Assembly (NCBI RefSeq): GCF_009848685.1
Contig: NZ_WXTX01000002.1
Location: 62,001 to 126,000, forward strand
DNA: 64,000 nucleotides
Source of the DNA: Andreprevotia sp. IGB-42
Lineage (GTDB): Bacteria; Pseudomonadota; Gammaproteobacteria; Burkholderiales; Chitinibacteraceae
Reading direction: 5' to 3'
Part shown: in pieces, positions 7,898 to 15,714 of the stretch
Position numbering within the stretch: position 1 is the first letter of the stretch
How the letters are laid out: each line of letters opens with the position of its first letter
The notes under the pieces: model-generated
The model's input: the letters and a program-made list of their open reading frames with translations, nothing else
The model's database searches: none
What the model was told of the DNA's origin: nothing
Translations under genes and position numbers: made by a program

Positions 7898-9463
7898 TCA
7901 GAATGCACCAAAAATCTTGCTGAAATCCCATTGCTGTTGACTGATGCCACTGCACTGCCAGTTTGCCGCAGTACTGCCCGGGCAGTTGCCGTTGTCACGC
8001 CCCAGCGACCAGAAAGCCAGACGTGCCATGCCCTTCTGCTTGGCAAAATCGCGGACGATCTTTGCATCATTCAGCGTGAACACTTCGGTCGGATTGTCGT
8101 TCTGGCCAATCATGGCCGTTGCAGACAGCATCGCCCAGTACTGTGCATCGGTCTTGCCTGGCCACAGTGCCTTGATCTGGCTGAATACATTCTGCAATGC
8201 CAGCACCGAACGGTCACCCATCTGGTTGCCCGATACACCATCGTAGTAGTCCATGATCATCGGGTTGATGACATTGACCTCGACACCGGCGTTCTTGGCC
8301 GACTGCAGCACGTAGAGGTTCTCCGCGTCGAACCCCGGGCTAGGATGCACGCCCAGCGTGAACGAAATGTACACAGTCTTGCCCTTGGCCTTGAAGCGAT
8401 CCTGCAGGATCTTCAATGCGGCATTGCGGCGATCGACGATGGTGGCATCCAGGTTATTCTGGCTGTCGCCATGCTCCGGGTCCAGATCGAGATGATCGGC
8501 GCCAAAACGCTCCAGCACGTTTTCATAGATGGTGGCGATGGATGCGGCATCGGTACAGCTGCGCGCGATATCGCTGGCATTCCAGCCGCCAGACGAAATG
8601 ATCACGTTGCCGCCCAGAGCACGTAGCGATGCGGCCTGGCTGATCAGATTGGATTCACTACCCGGCCAGCCGCCGTTGCAGCCACCTGCCGAGTTGAAGA
8701 ACGCCAGCGAGACGAAGCGCCCACCGGTGCTCTGTGCCCAGCCCGGCAGATCCACATTGCCGCTCACATCGATATACGGCGCGAAACGGTAGCCGGTAAC
8801 CGGCGCTGTCGTGGGAGTGGGGGTCGGCGTGATGGACGGGTTGGTGGTCGGCGTGATCACCGGGGTCACGATCGGCGTCGGGGACGGGCCGGAACCATCG
8901 CAAGGGCCGGCATCGGTCCACGGCTTGCCATCGCCGGTATTGGACGACGGCGTGTCACCACTGGTCCACCATTTGGCGGTGTATTTGCGGCCGTTGTAGC
9001 TCACCTGCGCGCCGCCGTTATAGGCGGTGGTGCTACTCCACACGGCAATGGTGCAGGTGCCGGTAACCGGGGTCGGGCTGGCGGTGATGACAGGCGTCGG
9101 CGTCGTGGTCGGTGTGGGTGTGACCGGTTTGGGCGTGACGGTGACTGTCGGGGTCGGGGTAACCGGTTTGGGTGTCGCGGTGACCGTCGGGGTCGGGGTA
9201 GGCGGCTGCGGCGTCGGTGTTGCACCGGTGCTCACGCCCAGATCCTGCCACAGCGTGGGGGTGGAGGCCGGGTTCCAGTTGGTACCCGCGTAAGCGGTAT
9301 GGGTAACGATGGCTTTGTAATCGTGGCCGTTGTAGCTGACAACGACGCCAACCGTGTAGGTGCTGCCTTCCTGCCATGCGGGCGCGGCGTGCGCGGCCAT
9401 CACGGCGCCGGCCATGGCAATGGCGAGCAGCCAGCCACTCAGGCGATTCCTGCGTACTTGCAT
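7898..9463 (-). CDS. Secreted GH18 chitinase-like Chi-4 with divergent catalytic domain
   Basis: Exported protein of 521 residues. Signal peptide 1-26 (MQVRRNRLSGW, core, MAAHA). CBM5/12 about 27-75. TP linker with VTPTPTVTVTPKP units. Second CBM about 136-191 (CTIAVWSS, YNGGAQVSYNG, AKWWTSGD). The catalytic part begins about residue 230 with RFAPYIDVSG and has SSGGWNASDIA and DHLDLDPEHGD; Glu330 fits the DxxDxDxE glutamate. The sequence is clearly unlike Chi-1, -2, -3, -5 and -6 and recalls the archaeal PF-ChiA-like GH18 group (assignment from motifs only). Start at ATG 9463 with AAGGAG six bases upstream, rather than a longer frame from 9493. Likely co-transcribed with Chi-5 (114-bp gap). 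Confidence 0.87.
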   Translation of the reverse strand: MQVRRNRLSGWLLAIAMAGAVMAAHAAPAWQEGSTYTVGVVVSYNGHDYKAIVTHTAYAGTNWNPASTPTLWQDLGVSTGATPTPQPPTPTPTVTATPKPVTPTPTVTVTPKPVTPTPTTTPTPVITASPTPVTGTCTIAVWSSTTAYNGGAQVSYNGRKYTAKWWTSGDTPSSNTGDGKPWTDAGPCDGSGPSPTPIVTPVITPTTNPSITPTPTPTTAPVTGYRFAPYIDVSGNVDLPGWAQSTGGRFVSLAFFNSAGGCNGGWPGSESNLISQAASLRALGGNVIISSGGWNASDIARSCTDAASIATIYENVLERFGADHLDLDPEHGDSQNNLDATIVDRRNAALKILQDRFKAKGKTVYISFTLGVHPSPGFDAENLYVLQSAKNAGVEVNVINPMIMDYYDGVSGNQMGDRSVLALQNVFSQIKALWPGKTDAQYWAMLSATAMIGQNDNPTEVFTLNDAKIVRDFAKQKGMARLAFWSLGRDNGNCPGSTAANWQCSGISQQQWDFSKIFGAF

Positions 9464-9577
9464 GTTTGACTCCTTTGCGGCGGCCCGCACCACGGTCGAT
9501 GCAGGGCCGCCTGGACAGGGCGGTTTTCAAGGCTGGATGCGGCAGACCCTGGAGGGCCTGCGGCACTGCGCTACGGC

Positions 9578-11566
9578 TTATTGGCCGAAGTAAGCGCGAT
9601 AGCTCTTGGAAAACTCGAAGTTGTTGTACTTGTCCCAGTTGATCGACCAAGTCATCAGACCGCCCAGACCCGGATAGGTTTTGGCTGGCTTGTAGGTACC
9701 ACAATTGCTGCCCTTCATCAGGCAATCGAGCGCCTTGGTCATTTCAGCCGGGCCGACAAACCCGCCGCCGGCATTCACGTTGGCCGGGATACCGATCACC
9801 ACCTGATCCGGGCGCAGTGCCGGGAACTGGAAGCTGCTGCCGGAGATCTTGAAACCGGACAGTGTCATATCGGTCATCGCCACGTGGAAATCGGCATTGC
9901 CCATCGAGTGGTAGGTGTTGTCGAGACCAGTAACCGGGCCCGAGTTGTAGTCCTGCACCTGCAACCAGTTCAGATCGTTGCGCAGCGCGTAGATCACCGG
10001 CAGGTAGGCACCGGCACGTGTATCGCAACCGGCGCAGTTGCCGCCGTAGAACTGGTAGCCCAACTGTACGAAGAACGTTTCGGGTGCCATGGTCAGCATG
10101 AAGTTGGCGCCGTACTTGGCCTTCAGCGTCTTCAGTGCGGAGATCAGGTTGACGATCACGGGCGATGTGGGGTTGGCCACATCGTTGTCTCCGGCATTGA
10201 GCTGCAGCGAATGACCTTCGAAGTCCACGTCCAGACCGTTCAAGCCGTACTTGTCGACAATCGCCGAAACCGAGCTGACGAATGCGTCACGTGCTGCGGC
10301 GCTTTCCAGACGAACCTGGCCGTTGGCGCCACCGATGGAGATCAGCACCTTCTTGCCCTTGGCCTGCTTGGCCTTGATGGCGGCGATGAAATCGGCTTCG
10401 GATTCAACGTTCGGGCACTCGGTCGACGGGCAGAGCTTGAATGCAACCTGGCCGCTGGTCGACGAAGTCGGCTCGGCGAACGACAGATTGATCACATCCC
10501 AGTCATCCGAGATATCCGCCATGCGGATATAGCCGGAGCCATTGGCAAAGCTGGCATGCAGATACCCCACCAGCAGCTTGCGACCCGGGTTCGGCGTCGG
10601 CGTGACCGGTGTCGGCGTCACGGTGACGATCGGTGTCGGCGTCACGATGGAGCCGGTGACCTGCACGGTTTTCGCTGCGCCATTGCCGCACTTGGCGAAA
10701 TTGGCGTTGCATACCTTGACGAAGTAAGTATGCGTGCCCTTGCTGACGTTGGTCAGCTTGCCGGATGTACTGTAGTAGGCCTTGTTGTTGACGAAATCGT
10801 CACCAATCGTATAAGGACCGGTACCGCTCAGTACCACGAGCGAACCTTCCATGACAAACCAGTTGACCGGTGCGCCGAGTTCAGCGGAATCAATGGTCCA
10901 GGTCACGCTGACAGACGATGCCGGGCCTTCGGTGAAGGTGGAGGTGATATTGGCCGGCACGCCAGCGGGCGGCTGGAACGGAACCGAAGACGGTGTAGGC
11001 GAGATGGTCGGAGTCGGGGTGCTGGTCGGTGTCGGGGTGACCGAAACGCCGCAAGGGCCGGTATCCGTCCACGGTTTGCCATCGCCGGTATTGGCAGAAG
11101 GGATATCGCCGCTGGTCCACCATTTGGCGGAATACTTGCGGCCGTTGTAGCTGACCTGCGCGCCACCGTTATAGGCGGTGGTGGTGCTCCAAGCAGCAAC
11201 ACTACAGCTGCCCACTACCGGCGTCGGTGTGCTGGTGACAACCGGCGTTGGCGTATTGGTAACGGCAGGCGTCGGCGTAGCCGGCTTGCTGGTCGGTGTC
11301 GGCGTGGCGGTCGGGCCAGGCGTCGGCGTGGTGCCGCTGGTTACACCCAGGTCTTGCCACAGCGTCGGTGTGGAAGCGGGATTCCAGCCTGCGCCGGTAT
11401 AAGCGGTGTGGCTGACCAGTGCCTTGTAATCGTGGCCGTTGTAACTGACCACTACACCGGCGGAATAGGTATTGCCTTCCTGCCAGGCAGGGGCGGCGAA
11501 TGCGGCAACGACGCTACCGGCCATGAACATAGCCGTCAGCAGCCGCGTGATGCGCGAGCTTTTCAT
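9578..11566 (-). CDS. Secreted GH18 chitinase Chi-5 with ChiA-type Ig-like domain
   Basis: Exported protein of 662 residues. Signal peptide 1-24 (MKSSRITRLL to VAAFA). CBM5/12 about 25-71. Linker. Second CBM about 120-176. Residues about 202-304 form a beta-rich domain (VSVTWTIDSAELG, YFVKVCNANFAKCG) resembling the N-terminal Ig/FnIII-like domain of Serratia ChiA. The barrel runs about 325-662 with SIGGANG and the motif NGLDVDFEG: catalytic Glu450 is present, but the first Asp of DxxDxDxE is Asn443. The barrel otherwise resembles Chi-2 and Chi-3. Start at ATG 11566, with GGAGAGAG four bases upstream and a proper signal peptide; the frame is open to 11809 but the extension has no signal sequence. 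First gene of the presumed Chi-5/Chi-4/Chi-3 unit. Confidence 0.92.
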   Translation of the reverse strand: MKSSRITRLLTAMFMAGSVVAAFAAPAWQEGNTYSAGVVVSYNGHDYKALVSHTAYTGAGWNPASTPTLWQDLGVTSGTTPTPGPTATPTPTSKPATPTPAVTNTPTPVVTSTPTPVVGSCSVAAWSTTTAYNGGAQVSYNGRKYSAKWWTSGDIPSANTGDGKPWTDTGPCGVSVTPTPTSTPTPTISPTPSSVPFQPPAGVPANITSTFTEGPASSVSVTWTIDSAELGAPVNWFVMEGSLVVLSGTGPYTIGDDFVNNKAYYSTSGKLTNVSKGTHTYFVKVCNANFAKCGNGAAKTVQVTGSIVTPTPIVTVTPTPVTPTPNPGRKLLVGYLHASFANGSGYIRMADISDDWDVINLSFAEPTSSTSGQVAFKLCPSTECPNVESEADFIAAIKAKQAKGKKVLISIGGANGQVRLESAAARDAFVSSVSAIVDKYGLNGLDVDFEGHSLQLNAGDNDVANPTSPVIVNLISALKTLKAKYGANFMLTMAPETFFVQLGYQFYGGNCAGCDTRAGAYLPVIYALRNDLNWLQVQDYNSGPVTGLDNTYHSMGNADFHVAMTDMTLSGFKISGSSFQFPALRPDQVVIGIPANVNAGGGFVGPAEMTKALDCLMKGSNCGTYKPAKTYPGLGGLMTWSINWDKYNNFEFSKSYRAYFGQ

Positions 11567-12321
11567 TGAACTCTCTCCAATCCTTATAATTTGAATGGCC
11601 AGTCTGAAACCGGCCGATATACAGCGGTACAGCAAACGGCGCGCAGGCGGAAACGCACGCATATCCGGGCAGAAAAACAGCCCGGTCAAGCGCATACCAC
11701 CGGCAATGCCGGTACGACCGTATTCAAAAGTCTTCTTTGTTGGTATGAAAGGGGCGGTTTGCTTAGCCGCACGATGGGCAGGCTTTGCGCCTGTCCAGCC
11801 TTTCGTCAACGCATGGGGTCACCAGTGCGTCCGCAGCGCGAAGCCTTTGTAGCGTCGCTTTCAATGCCTATTCTGGCCTGCAGGTTGATATTGCGACTGG
11901 ATCACGCCAAATGTCAAAAATATTTCCCATTGATTTAATTGAGAAAATTCTAATTTATTGGTTTAATGATCGATTATGACAAAACCACTTGCGATAGCAG
12001 GGCCAGTCATTTAAAACCAGCACATAGACGCTTGAATTTGCAGGGCGTGCTGCAGCTTCCGATCCGGGCGATCAGTCAGCGCAACAATCGTCCAGTCGAA
12101 ATCAGGACAAAAAAATAGCCGGGCGCAAGCCCGGCCATCAAGATGATGAAGAAGGAGAACCAACGACATAAGGCTGGGTAGTCCACACCCCGCCGAGCCA
12201 GTCAGCTCTTGTCGAAATACCACGACAGCAAACTAGTGCTTTCGCGCGACACCCCGACAATACAGGCTTGTGGTGTCGGCTTGAATGTCAGAATATGACG
12301 TCAACTTGTTCGAATCGCTCA
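11567..12321. other. Intergenic region between Chi-5 and the AraC regulator
   Basis: About 750 bases. It holds the Chi-5 leader, an AT-rich block at 11905-11980, and an orphan minus-strand terminator (separate entry). On the minus strand TTGACA lies at 11917-11912, with CAATAT about 18 bases further. That -10 is a poor match, so promoter status is weak and the leader would be over 300 nt. TGACGTCA, a perfect 8-bp palindrome, lies at 12296-12303 just before the preferred araC-type start. No supported gene was found. Confidence 0.6.
12109..12135 (-). terminator. Orphan minus-strand intrinsic terminator
   Basis: Stem GCCGGGC/GCCCGGC with a GCAA loop (12118-12124, 12129-12135), followed on the minus strand by TATTTTTTT. 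No recognised minus-strand gene lies between it and the AraC gene on the other strand. Upstream short frames end in TGA: one ends SWYFDKS (about 12213) and another ends VVGSPSSSS (about 12140). It may be the remnant of a lost gene or end a small RNA. Confidence 0.75.
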
Positions 12322-13197
12322 ATGACCACTCCATTTCACGAATACTTCGAAGTCTCGCCAACTACCGTCCAGCAAAGCGTTGGTGCACGGGTGTTTTACA
12401 AGCCCTATTTGCGTGCACTCAATGACTATGACGTGATGCTCACTGGCATTACCGATGCGCACGACAGTTTTCATGTCGAGCGCACCGGCGCGCCGTTTCA
12501 TGTGGTGCTGTTCGCGCTGGATGGCAGCGGCGAGATCACCGACGGAGAAGCACACCAGCCATTGCCGGCCGGCCACGTTGCCATTCTGCCCGCAGGTCGC
12601 CGTGGTGGCTTCCAGCTCACCGGCTCCAGCTGGCGGCTGGTGTGGTTCCTGCTGAACGACAGCCCGCGCTGGAGTGCCCTGCAGATCGAGGCGCCACAGG
12701 TACGTCCGGCGCGCAGCCCCGCCAGCCTGTACCCGGCAGTGGCCACGCTGTGCGAAGAGGCATGGCTATCGGAATTCGATCAATCACTGGCCACCCCTGC
12801 ACTCACGCTGGTGATGCAACTACTGCAGCGCGAACTCAATACCGAACCGCAAACCAGTGATGTAGCTTTGCGGCTGCAACGCCTGTTTGGTCCGGTGTTG
12901 CTGTACCCCGCCCGCCCTTGGCGTGTAGATGCATTGGCTGCCGAATTTGGCGTCAGCGTTGCGCATTTCCAGCGCCTGTGCGTGCGCTACCTTGGTGCAT
13001 CGCCACAGCAGATGCTGCTGTCACACCGGATGAACCGGGCCATGGAAATGCTGCAGGCCGGCATGGGCAGTGTGGGGGAAGTAGCCACCGCCACCGGCTA
13101 CGAGGAAATCGCCAGCTTCTCCCGCCGCTTCACGCAGCATTTCGGCATGGCGCCCAGCATCGTGCTGCGCCGGCGCGGCCAGCTCAATCCGCCATAA
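12322..13197 (+). CDS. AraC/XylS-family transcriptional regulator
   Basis: DNA-binding regulator of about 291 residues. The N-terminal half (residues about 15-140, PFHVVLFALDGSGEI, PAGHVAILPAGRRGGF) is a cupin-like ligand-sensing domain. The C-terminal about 100 residues hold the two helix-turn-helix motifs: RVDALAAEFGVSVAHFQRL and VGEVATATGYEEIASFSRRF, followed by FGMAPS. It is embedded on the opposite strand in the chitinase island between Chi-5 and Chi-6, so control of chitinase genes is the natural guess, unproven. Start uncertain: ATG 12322 gives the usual family length; ATG 12295 and TTG 12268 are in frame, and none has a clear ribosome binding site. The palindrome TGACGTCA at 12296-12303 would be upstream if 12322 is right. 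Confidence 0.88.
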   Translation: MTTPFHEYFEVSPTTVQQSVGARVFYKPYLRALNDYDVMLTGITDAHDSFHVERTGAPFHVVLFALDGSGEITDGEAHQPLPAGHVAILPAGRRGGFQLTGSSWRLVWFLLNDSPRWSALQIEAPQVRPARSPASLYPAVATLCEEAWLSEFDQSLATPALTLVMQLLQRELNTEPQTSDVALRLQRLFGPVLLYPARPWRVDALAAEFGVSVAHFQRLCVRYLGASPQQMLLSHRMNRAMEMLQAGMGSVGEVATATGYEEIASFSRRFTQHFGMAPSIVLRRRGQLNPP

Positions 13198-13638
13198 ACG
13201 GCTGGCGCGGCTGCAGCTCACTCCACCGCAGTGCGATGCCGGCCATTCCAGCACACCGTGCGCAAGCGATGGTCTCGATTACCCGGTCATGTTACTCCCC
13301 CACCCTGGCGGAAACCCTGACCGTGCTCTGCGCCCCAAGCTAACGCTAACACTGTGAGCTTGCGCAACACGGCGATCAATCGCCAGCAGGTCGTTGAGCC
13401 GCAGCAGAGCAACGACACAGATCTGTGTTCACGACATACTCCGGCAAGCAACAGACCCGGGATGAGCCACCGGCAGCACCAGGCGGATGCCAAAGCCGCC
13501 ATGGCCCGCGCACGCCCCAGACAGGGCGGCACGACCCAAGCAGCCGTTAGTCATCATCGCAACCGCTGGCAGCAGTCTGCCCCACTCCGGCCCGGCCACA
13601 ATGACTGAAGAGATGCCAGGCATTTCCTGCAGCCAAAG
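13198..13638. other. Intergenic region without supported gene
   Basis: About 440 bases after the AraC-type gene and before the Chi-6 terminator. Short frames exist on both strands, but they lack ribosome binding sites and show the Arg/Ala/Gln/His-rich composition of random high-GC frames. No terminator for the AraC gene was recognised. Confidence 0.6.
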
Positions 13639-13667
13639 AAAAAGCCCTCCCGTTTCCGGGAGGGCTT
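13639..13667 (-). terminator. Intrinsic terminator of Chi-6
   Basis: Eleven-bp stem AAGCCCTCCCG/CGGGAGGGCTT with a TTTC loop (13642-13652, 13657-13667), followed on the minus strand by TTTTTCTTT. It lies 38 bases past the Chi-6 stop. Confidence 0.92.
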
Positions 13668-13704
13668 CAATCAACTACTGTTTATTGCTTTGTCTTGCTA
13701 CCGA

Positions 13705-15714
13705 TTACTGGCGAACTGCACTCATCGCGTTCATCAGGGTACCGGTCGAATCATCGCCATCGAGCGACCAGCTGAACAGACCTGCCAGACCATTTGTCTT
13801 CACGTATGCAGACTTGGTGGCGATGTTGTCAGTGGTGTCGTAGGACCAGAAGGTCGAGCCGTCAAACTTCCACGATTGCTTGGTGGTTGCATTGGTATAC
13901 ACGGTACCCGCTGCGTTCTTCAGCACCTTGTAGTCCTCGATGCCAGCTTCGTAGGTACCGGTCGCTGCCTTCGCTGCCTTCTGGTACAGACCGTTGTTGG
14001 CATTCGTCACGCCAGTCCAGCCACGACCGTAGAACGGGATACCGACGACAATCTTGGAGGCCGGTGCACCACCTGCGACGAGGTTCTTGATCGCACGGTC
14101 GATGTTGTACTCGGCACCCAGACCTGGCAGACCAGTCTTGGGATCGATATGGTTCGGGCTGTTCGGATCCGGATACAGATGCGAATGGAAGTCCGTCGGG
14201 CCTGTTGCTTCCCAACCGCCGTGGAAGTCATAGGACATCAGGTTGATCCAGTCCAGCGACTTGCTGTACTCGCCCGGTTCGGACATGTCGATCTTGTCCT
14301 TGCCAGCGCCGATCGCGACAGTCAGCGCGTACTTCTTGCCGGTGGTTGCAGTCACAGCGTCCAGTTGCTTGCGGAATTCTGCGAGCAGCAGGGTGTTGTT
14401 CTGCTTGTCAGCCGGCGAAACGGTGTTGTAGCCGAAGCCTTGAACGCCCGGGAATTCCCAGTCGATATCGATACCGTCAAATACGCCAGCCGCTGCACCG
14501 GTGCCGCCTGCGCCGTCATAAACCGGCAGGTTGCCCTTGATGTAGGTGTTGATGCACGACGAAACCAGCTGCTTGCGCAGTGCGTCGGTTTGCGAAGCTG
14601 CGGAGAACCACTTGGACCACGACCAGCCGCCCAGCGAGATGAACACCTTCAGGTTCGGGTTCAGTGCCTTCAGGCGCTTGATCTGACCGAAGTTGCCGCG
14701 CAGTGCGTCGTCCCACTTGTCGGCTACGCCGTTCACCGAACCGGCTGCATCGAAGGACTTGCTGTAGTCGGCAAACGGATCGCCACCATCGCCGTTACCG
14801 GATTCGGTACGGTACTGGATGTCACATTCGTAGCCACCGTTCTTCTGGTAGACGTTACCGAACGCGTAGTTCAGGAAGGTCATCTTGGCAGCGGAACCGC
14901 TGGTCTGGATGTTCTTCACTTGATAGCCGCGACCGTAGATGCCCCACTGTGCGAAGTAGGAACCCACTTGACGACCGGTAACCGGCGGGATGGTCGGGCC
15001 AGTTGTCGGTACGACTGTCGGAGCGATTGTCGGTGCCACGGTCGGAGCGACGGTAGGTGCAACAGTCGGAGCCACGGTCGGCTTGACGGTCGGTGCTACT
15101 GTCGGGCCGGTTGTCGGTGCAACGGTAGGTGCAACTGTCGGAGCCACGGTCGGCTTGACGGTCGGTGCCACTGTCGGCGCAACGGTCGGTACGGTTGTGG
15201 AGCCACCGCATACGCCCAGATCGGTCCAGGGCTTGCCATCACCGGTGCTGGAGGACGGCACGTCGCCGCTGGTCCACCACTTGGCCTGGTAGTTGCGGCC
15301 GTTATAGGTAACTTGTGCGCCGCCGTTGTAGGCAGTGCCTGCAGCCCATACTTGATAGCAGCCAGCGGACGGAGCCGGTGTTGCTGTCGGAGCGGCAGTC
15401 GGTGCTACTGTCGGAGCGGTAGTCGGCTTGGCAGTCGGTGCAACTGTCGGAGCGACAGTCGGAACCGGAGTAGCAGGAGTACCAGTGCTGGCACCCAGAT
15501 CGCCCCACAGTGTCGGGGTGGTGGACGGAGTCCAACCGGCGCCGACATAAGCGGTGTGGGTAACCAGTGCCTTGTAGTCATGACCACTGTAGCTGACGAT
15601 GGTGCCAGCCGAGTAGGTATTGCCTTCTTGCCATGCCGGATATGCGGCAACAGCTTGAACTGCGATCAGCGCAGCGGGTACAGCAGCAAGCGCAAAACGA
15701 TTGAAGTGCGACAT
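13705..15714 (-). CDS. Secreted GH18 chitinase Chi-6, subfamily A type
   Basis: Exported chitinase of 669 residues. Signal peptide 1-24 (MSHFNRFAL to VQAVAA). CBM5/12 about 25-73. A linker of APTVAPT-type units instead of the TPTP units used by Chi-1 to Chi-5. Second CBM about 116-171. A second, longer APTV linker about 173-242, then a GH18 barrel 243-669. It has SLGGWSWSKWF, catalytic DGIDIDWEFPG (Glu420), LMSYDFHGGWE, GIPFYGRGW and a terminal LFSWSLDGDD. These, with the segment between the last barrel strands (GLYQKAAKAATGTYE onward), match subfamily A enzymes with the alpha+beta insertion that deepens the cleft, often processive. Start at ATG 15714 with GGAG eight bases upstream, giving a proper signal peptide. 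Own terminator and leader, so probably monocistronic. Confidence 0.94.
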   Translation of the reverse strand: MSHFNRFALAAVPAALIAVQAVAAYPAWQEGNTYSAGTIVSYSGHDYKALVTHTAYVGAGWTPSTTPTLWGDLGASTGTPATPVPTVAPTVAPTAKPTTAPTVAPTAAPTATPAPSAGCYQVWAAGTAYNGGAQVTYNGRNYQAKWWTSGDVPSSSTGDGKPWTDLGVCGGSTTVPTVAPTVAPTVKPTVAPTVAPTVAPTTGPTVAPTVKPTVAPTVAPTVAPTVAPTIAPTVVPTTGPTIPPVTGRQVGSYFAQWGIYGRGYQVKNIQTSGSAAKMTFLNYAFGNVYQKNGGYECDIQYRTESGNGDGGDPFADYSKSFDAAGSVNGVADKWDDALRGNFGQIKRLKALNPNLKVFISLGGWSWSKWFSAASQTDALRKQLVSSCINTYIKGNLPVYDGAGGTGAAAGVFDGIDIDWEFPGVQGFGYNTVSPADKQNNTLLLAEFRKQLDAVTATTGKKYALTVAIGAGKDKIDMSEPGEYSKSLDWINLMSYDFHGGWEATGPTDFHSHLYPDPNSPNHIDPKTGLPGLGAEYNIDRAIKNLVAGGAPASKIVVGIPFYGRGWTGVTNANNGLYQKAAKAATGTYEAGIEDYKVLKNAAGTVYTNATTKQSWKFDGSTFWSYDTTDNIATKSAYVKTNGLAGLFSWSLDGDDSTGTLMNAMSAVRQ
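15052..15195 (-). repeat. 72-bp tandem duplication in the Chi-6 linker
   Basis: A 72-bp unit beginning GGTAGGTGCAAC (plus strand) at 15052 is repeated at 15124 with only a few substitutions in its first three quarters. Each unit encodes 24 residues, i.e. six VAPT/VKPT four-residue steps, so the array has nested 12-bp and 72-bp periods. Flanking DNA (14985-15051) has the same 12-bp period. It keeps the frame when units are gained or lost. Confidence 0.85.

Larger units (their letters stand above)
965..15714 (-). other. Chitinase island: six tandem GH18 genes (Chi-1 to Chi-6)
   Basis: Six secreted GH18 chitinase genes lie in one direction over 14.75 kb, interrupted only by an AraC regulator on the other strand. 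All start with a signal peptide followed by an almost identical module built around EGxTYxxGxVVxYN..DYKAxVxHTAY and NPASTPTLWQ. Five have a second module with YNGGAQVSYNGxxYxAKWWTSGD and GDGKPW. Linkers are Thr/Pro rich. The shared 5' parts with divergent 3' catalytic parts suggest tandem duplication followed by exchange of catalytic domains, or repeated capture of one export and binding cassette. The numbering is a label for this annotation only. Confidence 0.9.

Noticed and set aside
12011-12223. 70-residue minus-strand protein
   Set aside because: It runs through the orphan terminator hairpin, has no ribosome binding site and no recognisable domain.
12306-12318. TTCGAATC as a tRNA T-loop
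   Set aside because: The flanking bases do not pair into a T stem and no acceptor, D or anticodon arms surround it.
13429-13674. Short minus-strand frame after the AraC gene
   Set aside because: It overlaps the Chi-6 terminator and lacks start signals.
14985-15195. Possible satellite or CRISPR array in Chi-6
   Set aside because: It is an in-frame APTV linker; repeats have no spacers.
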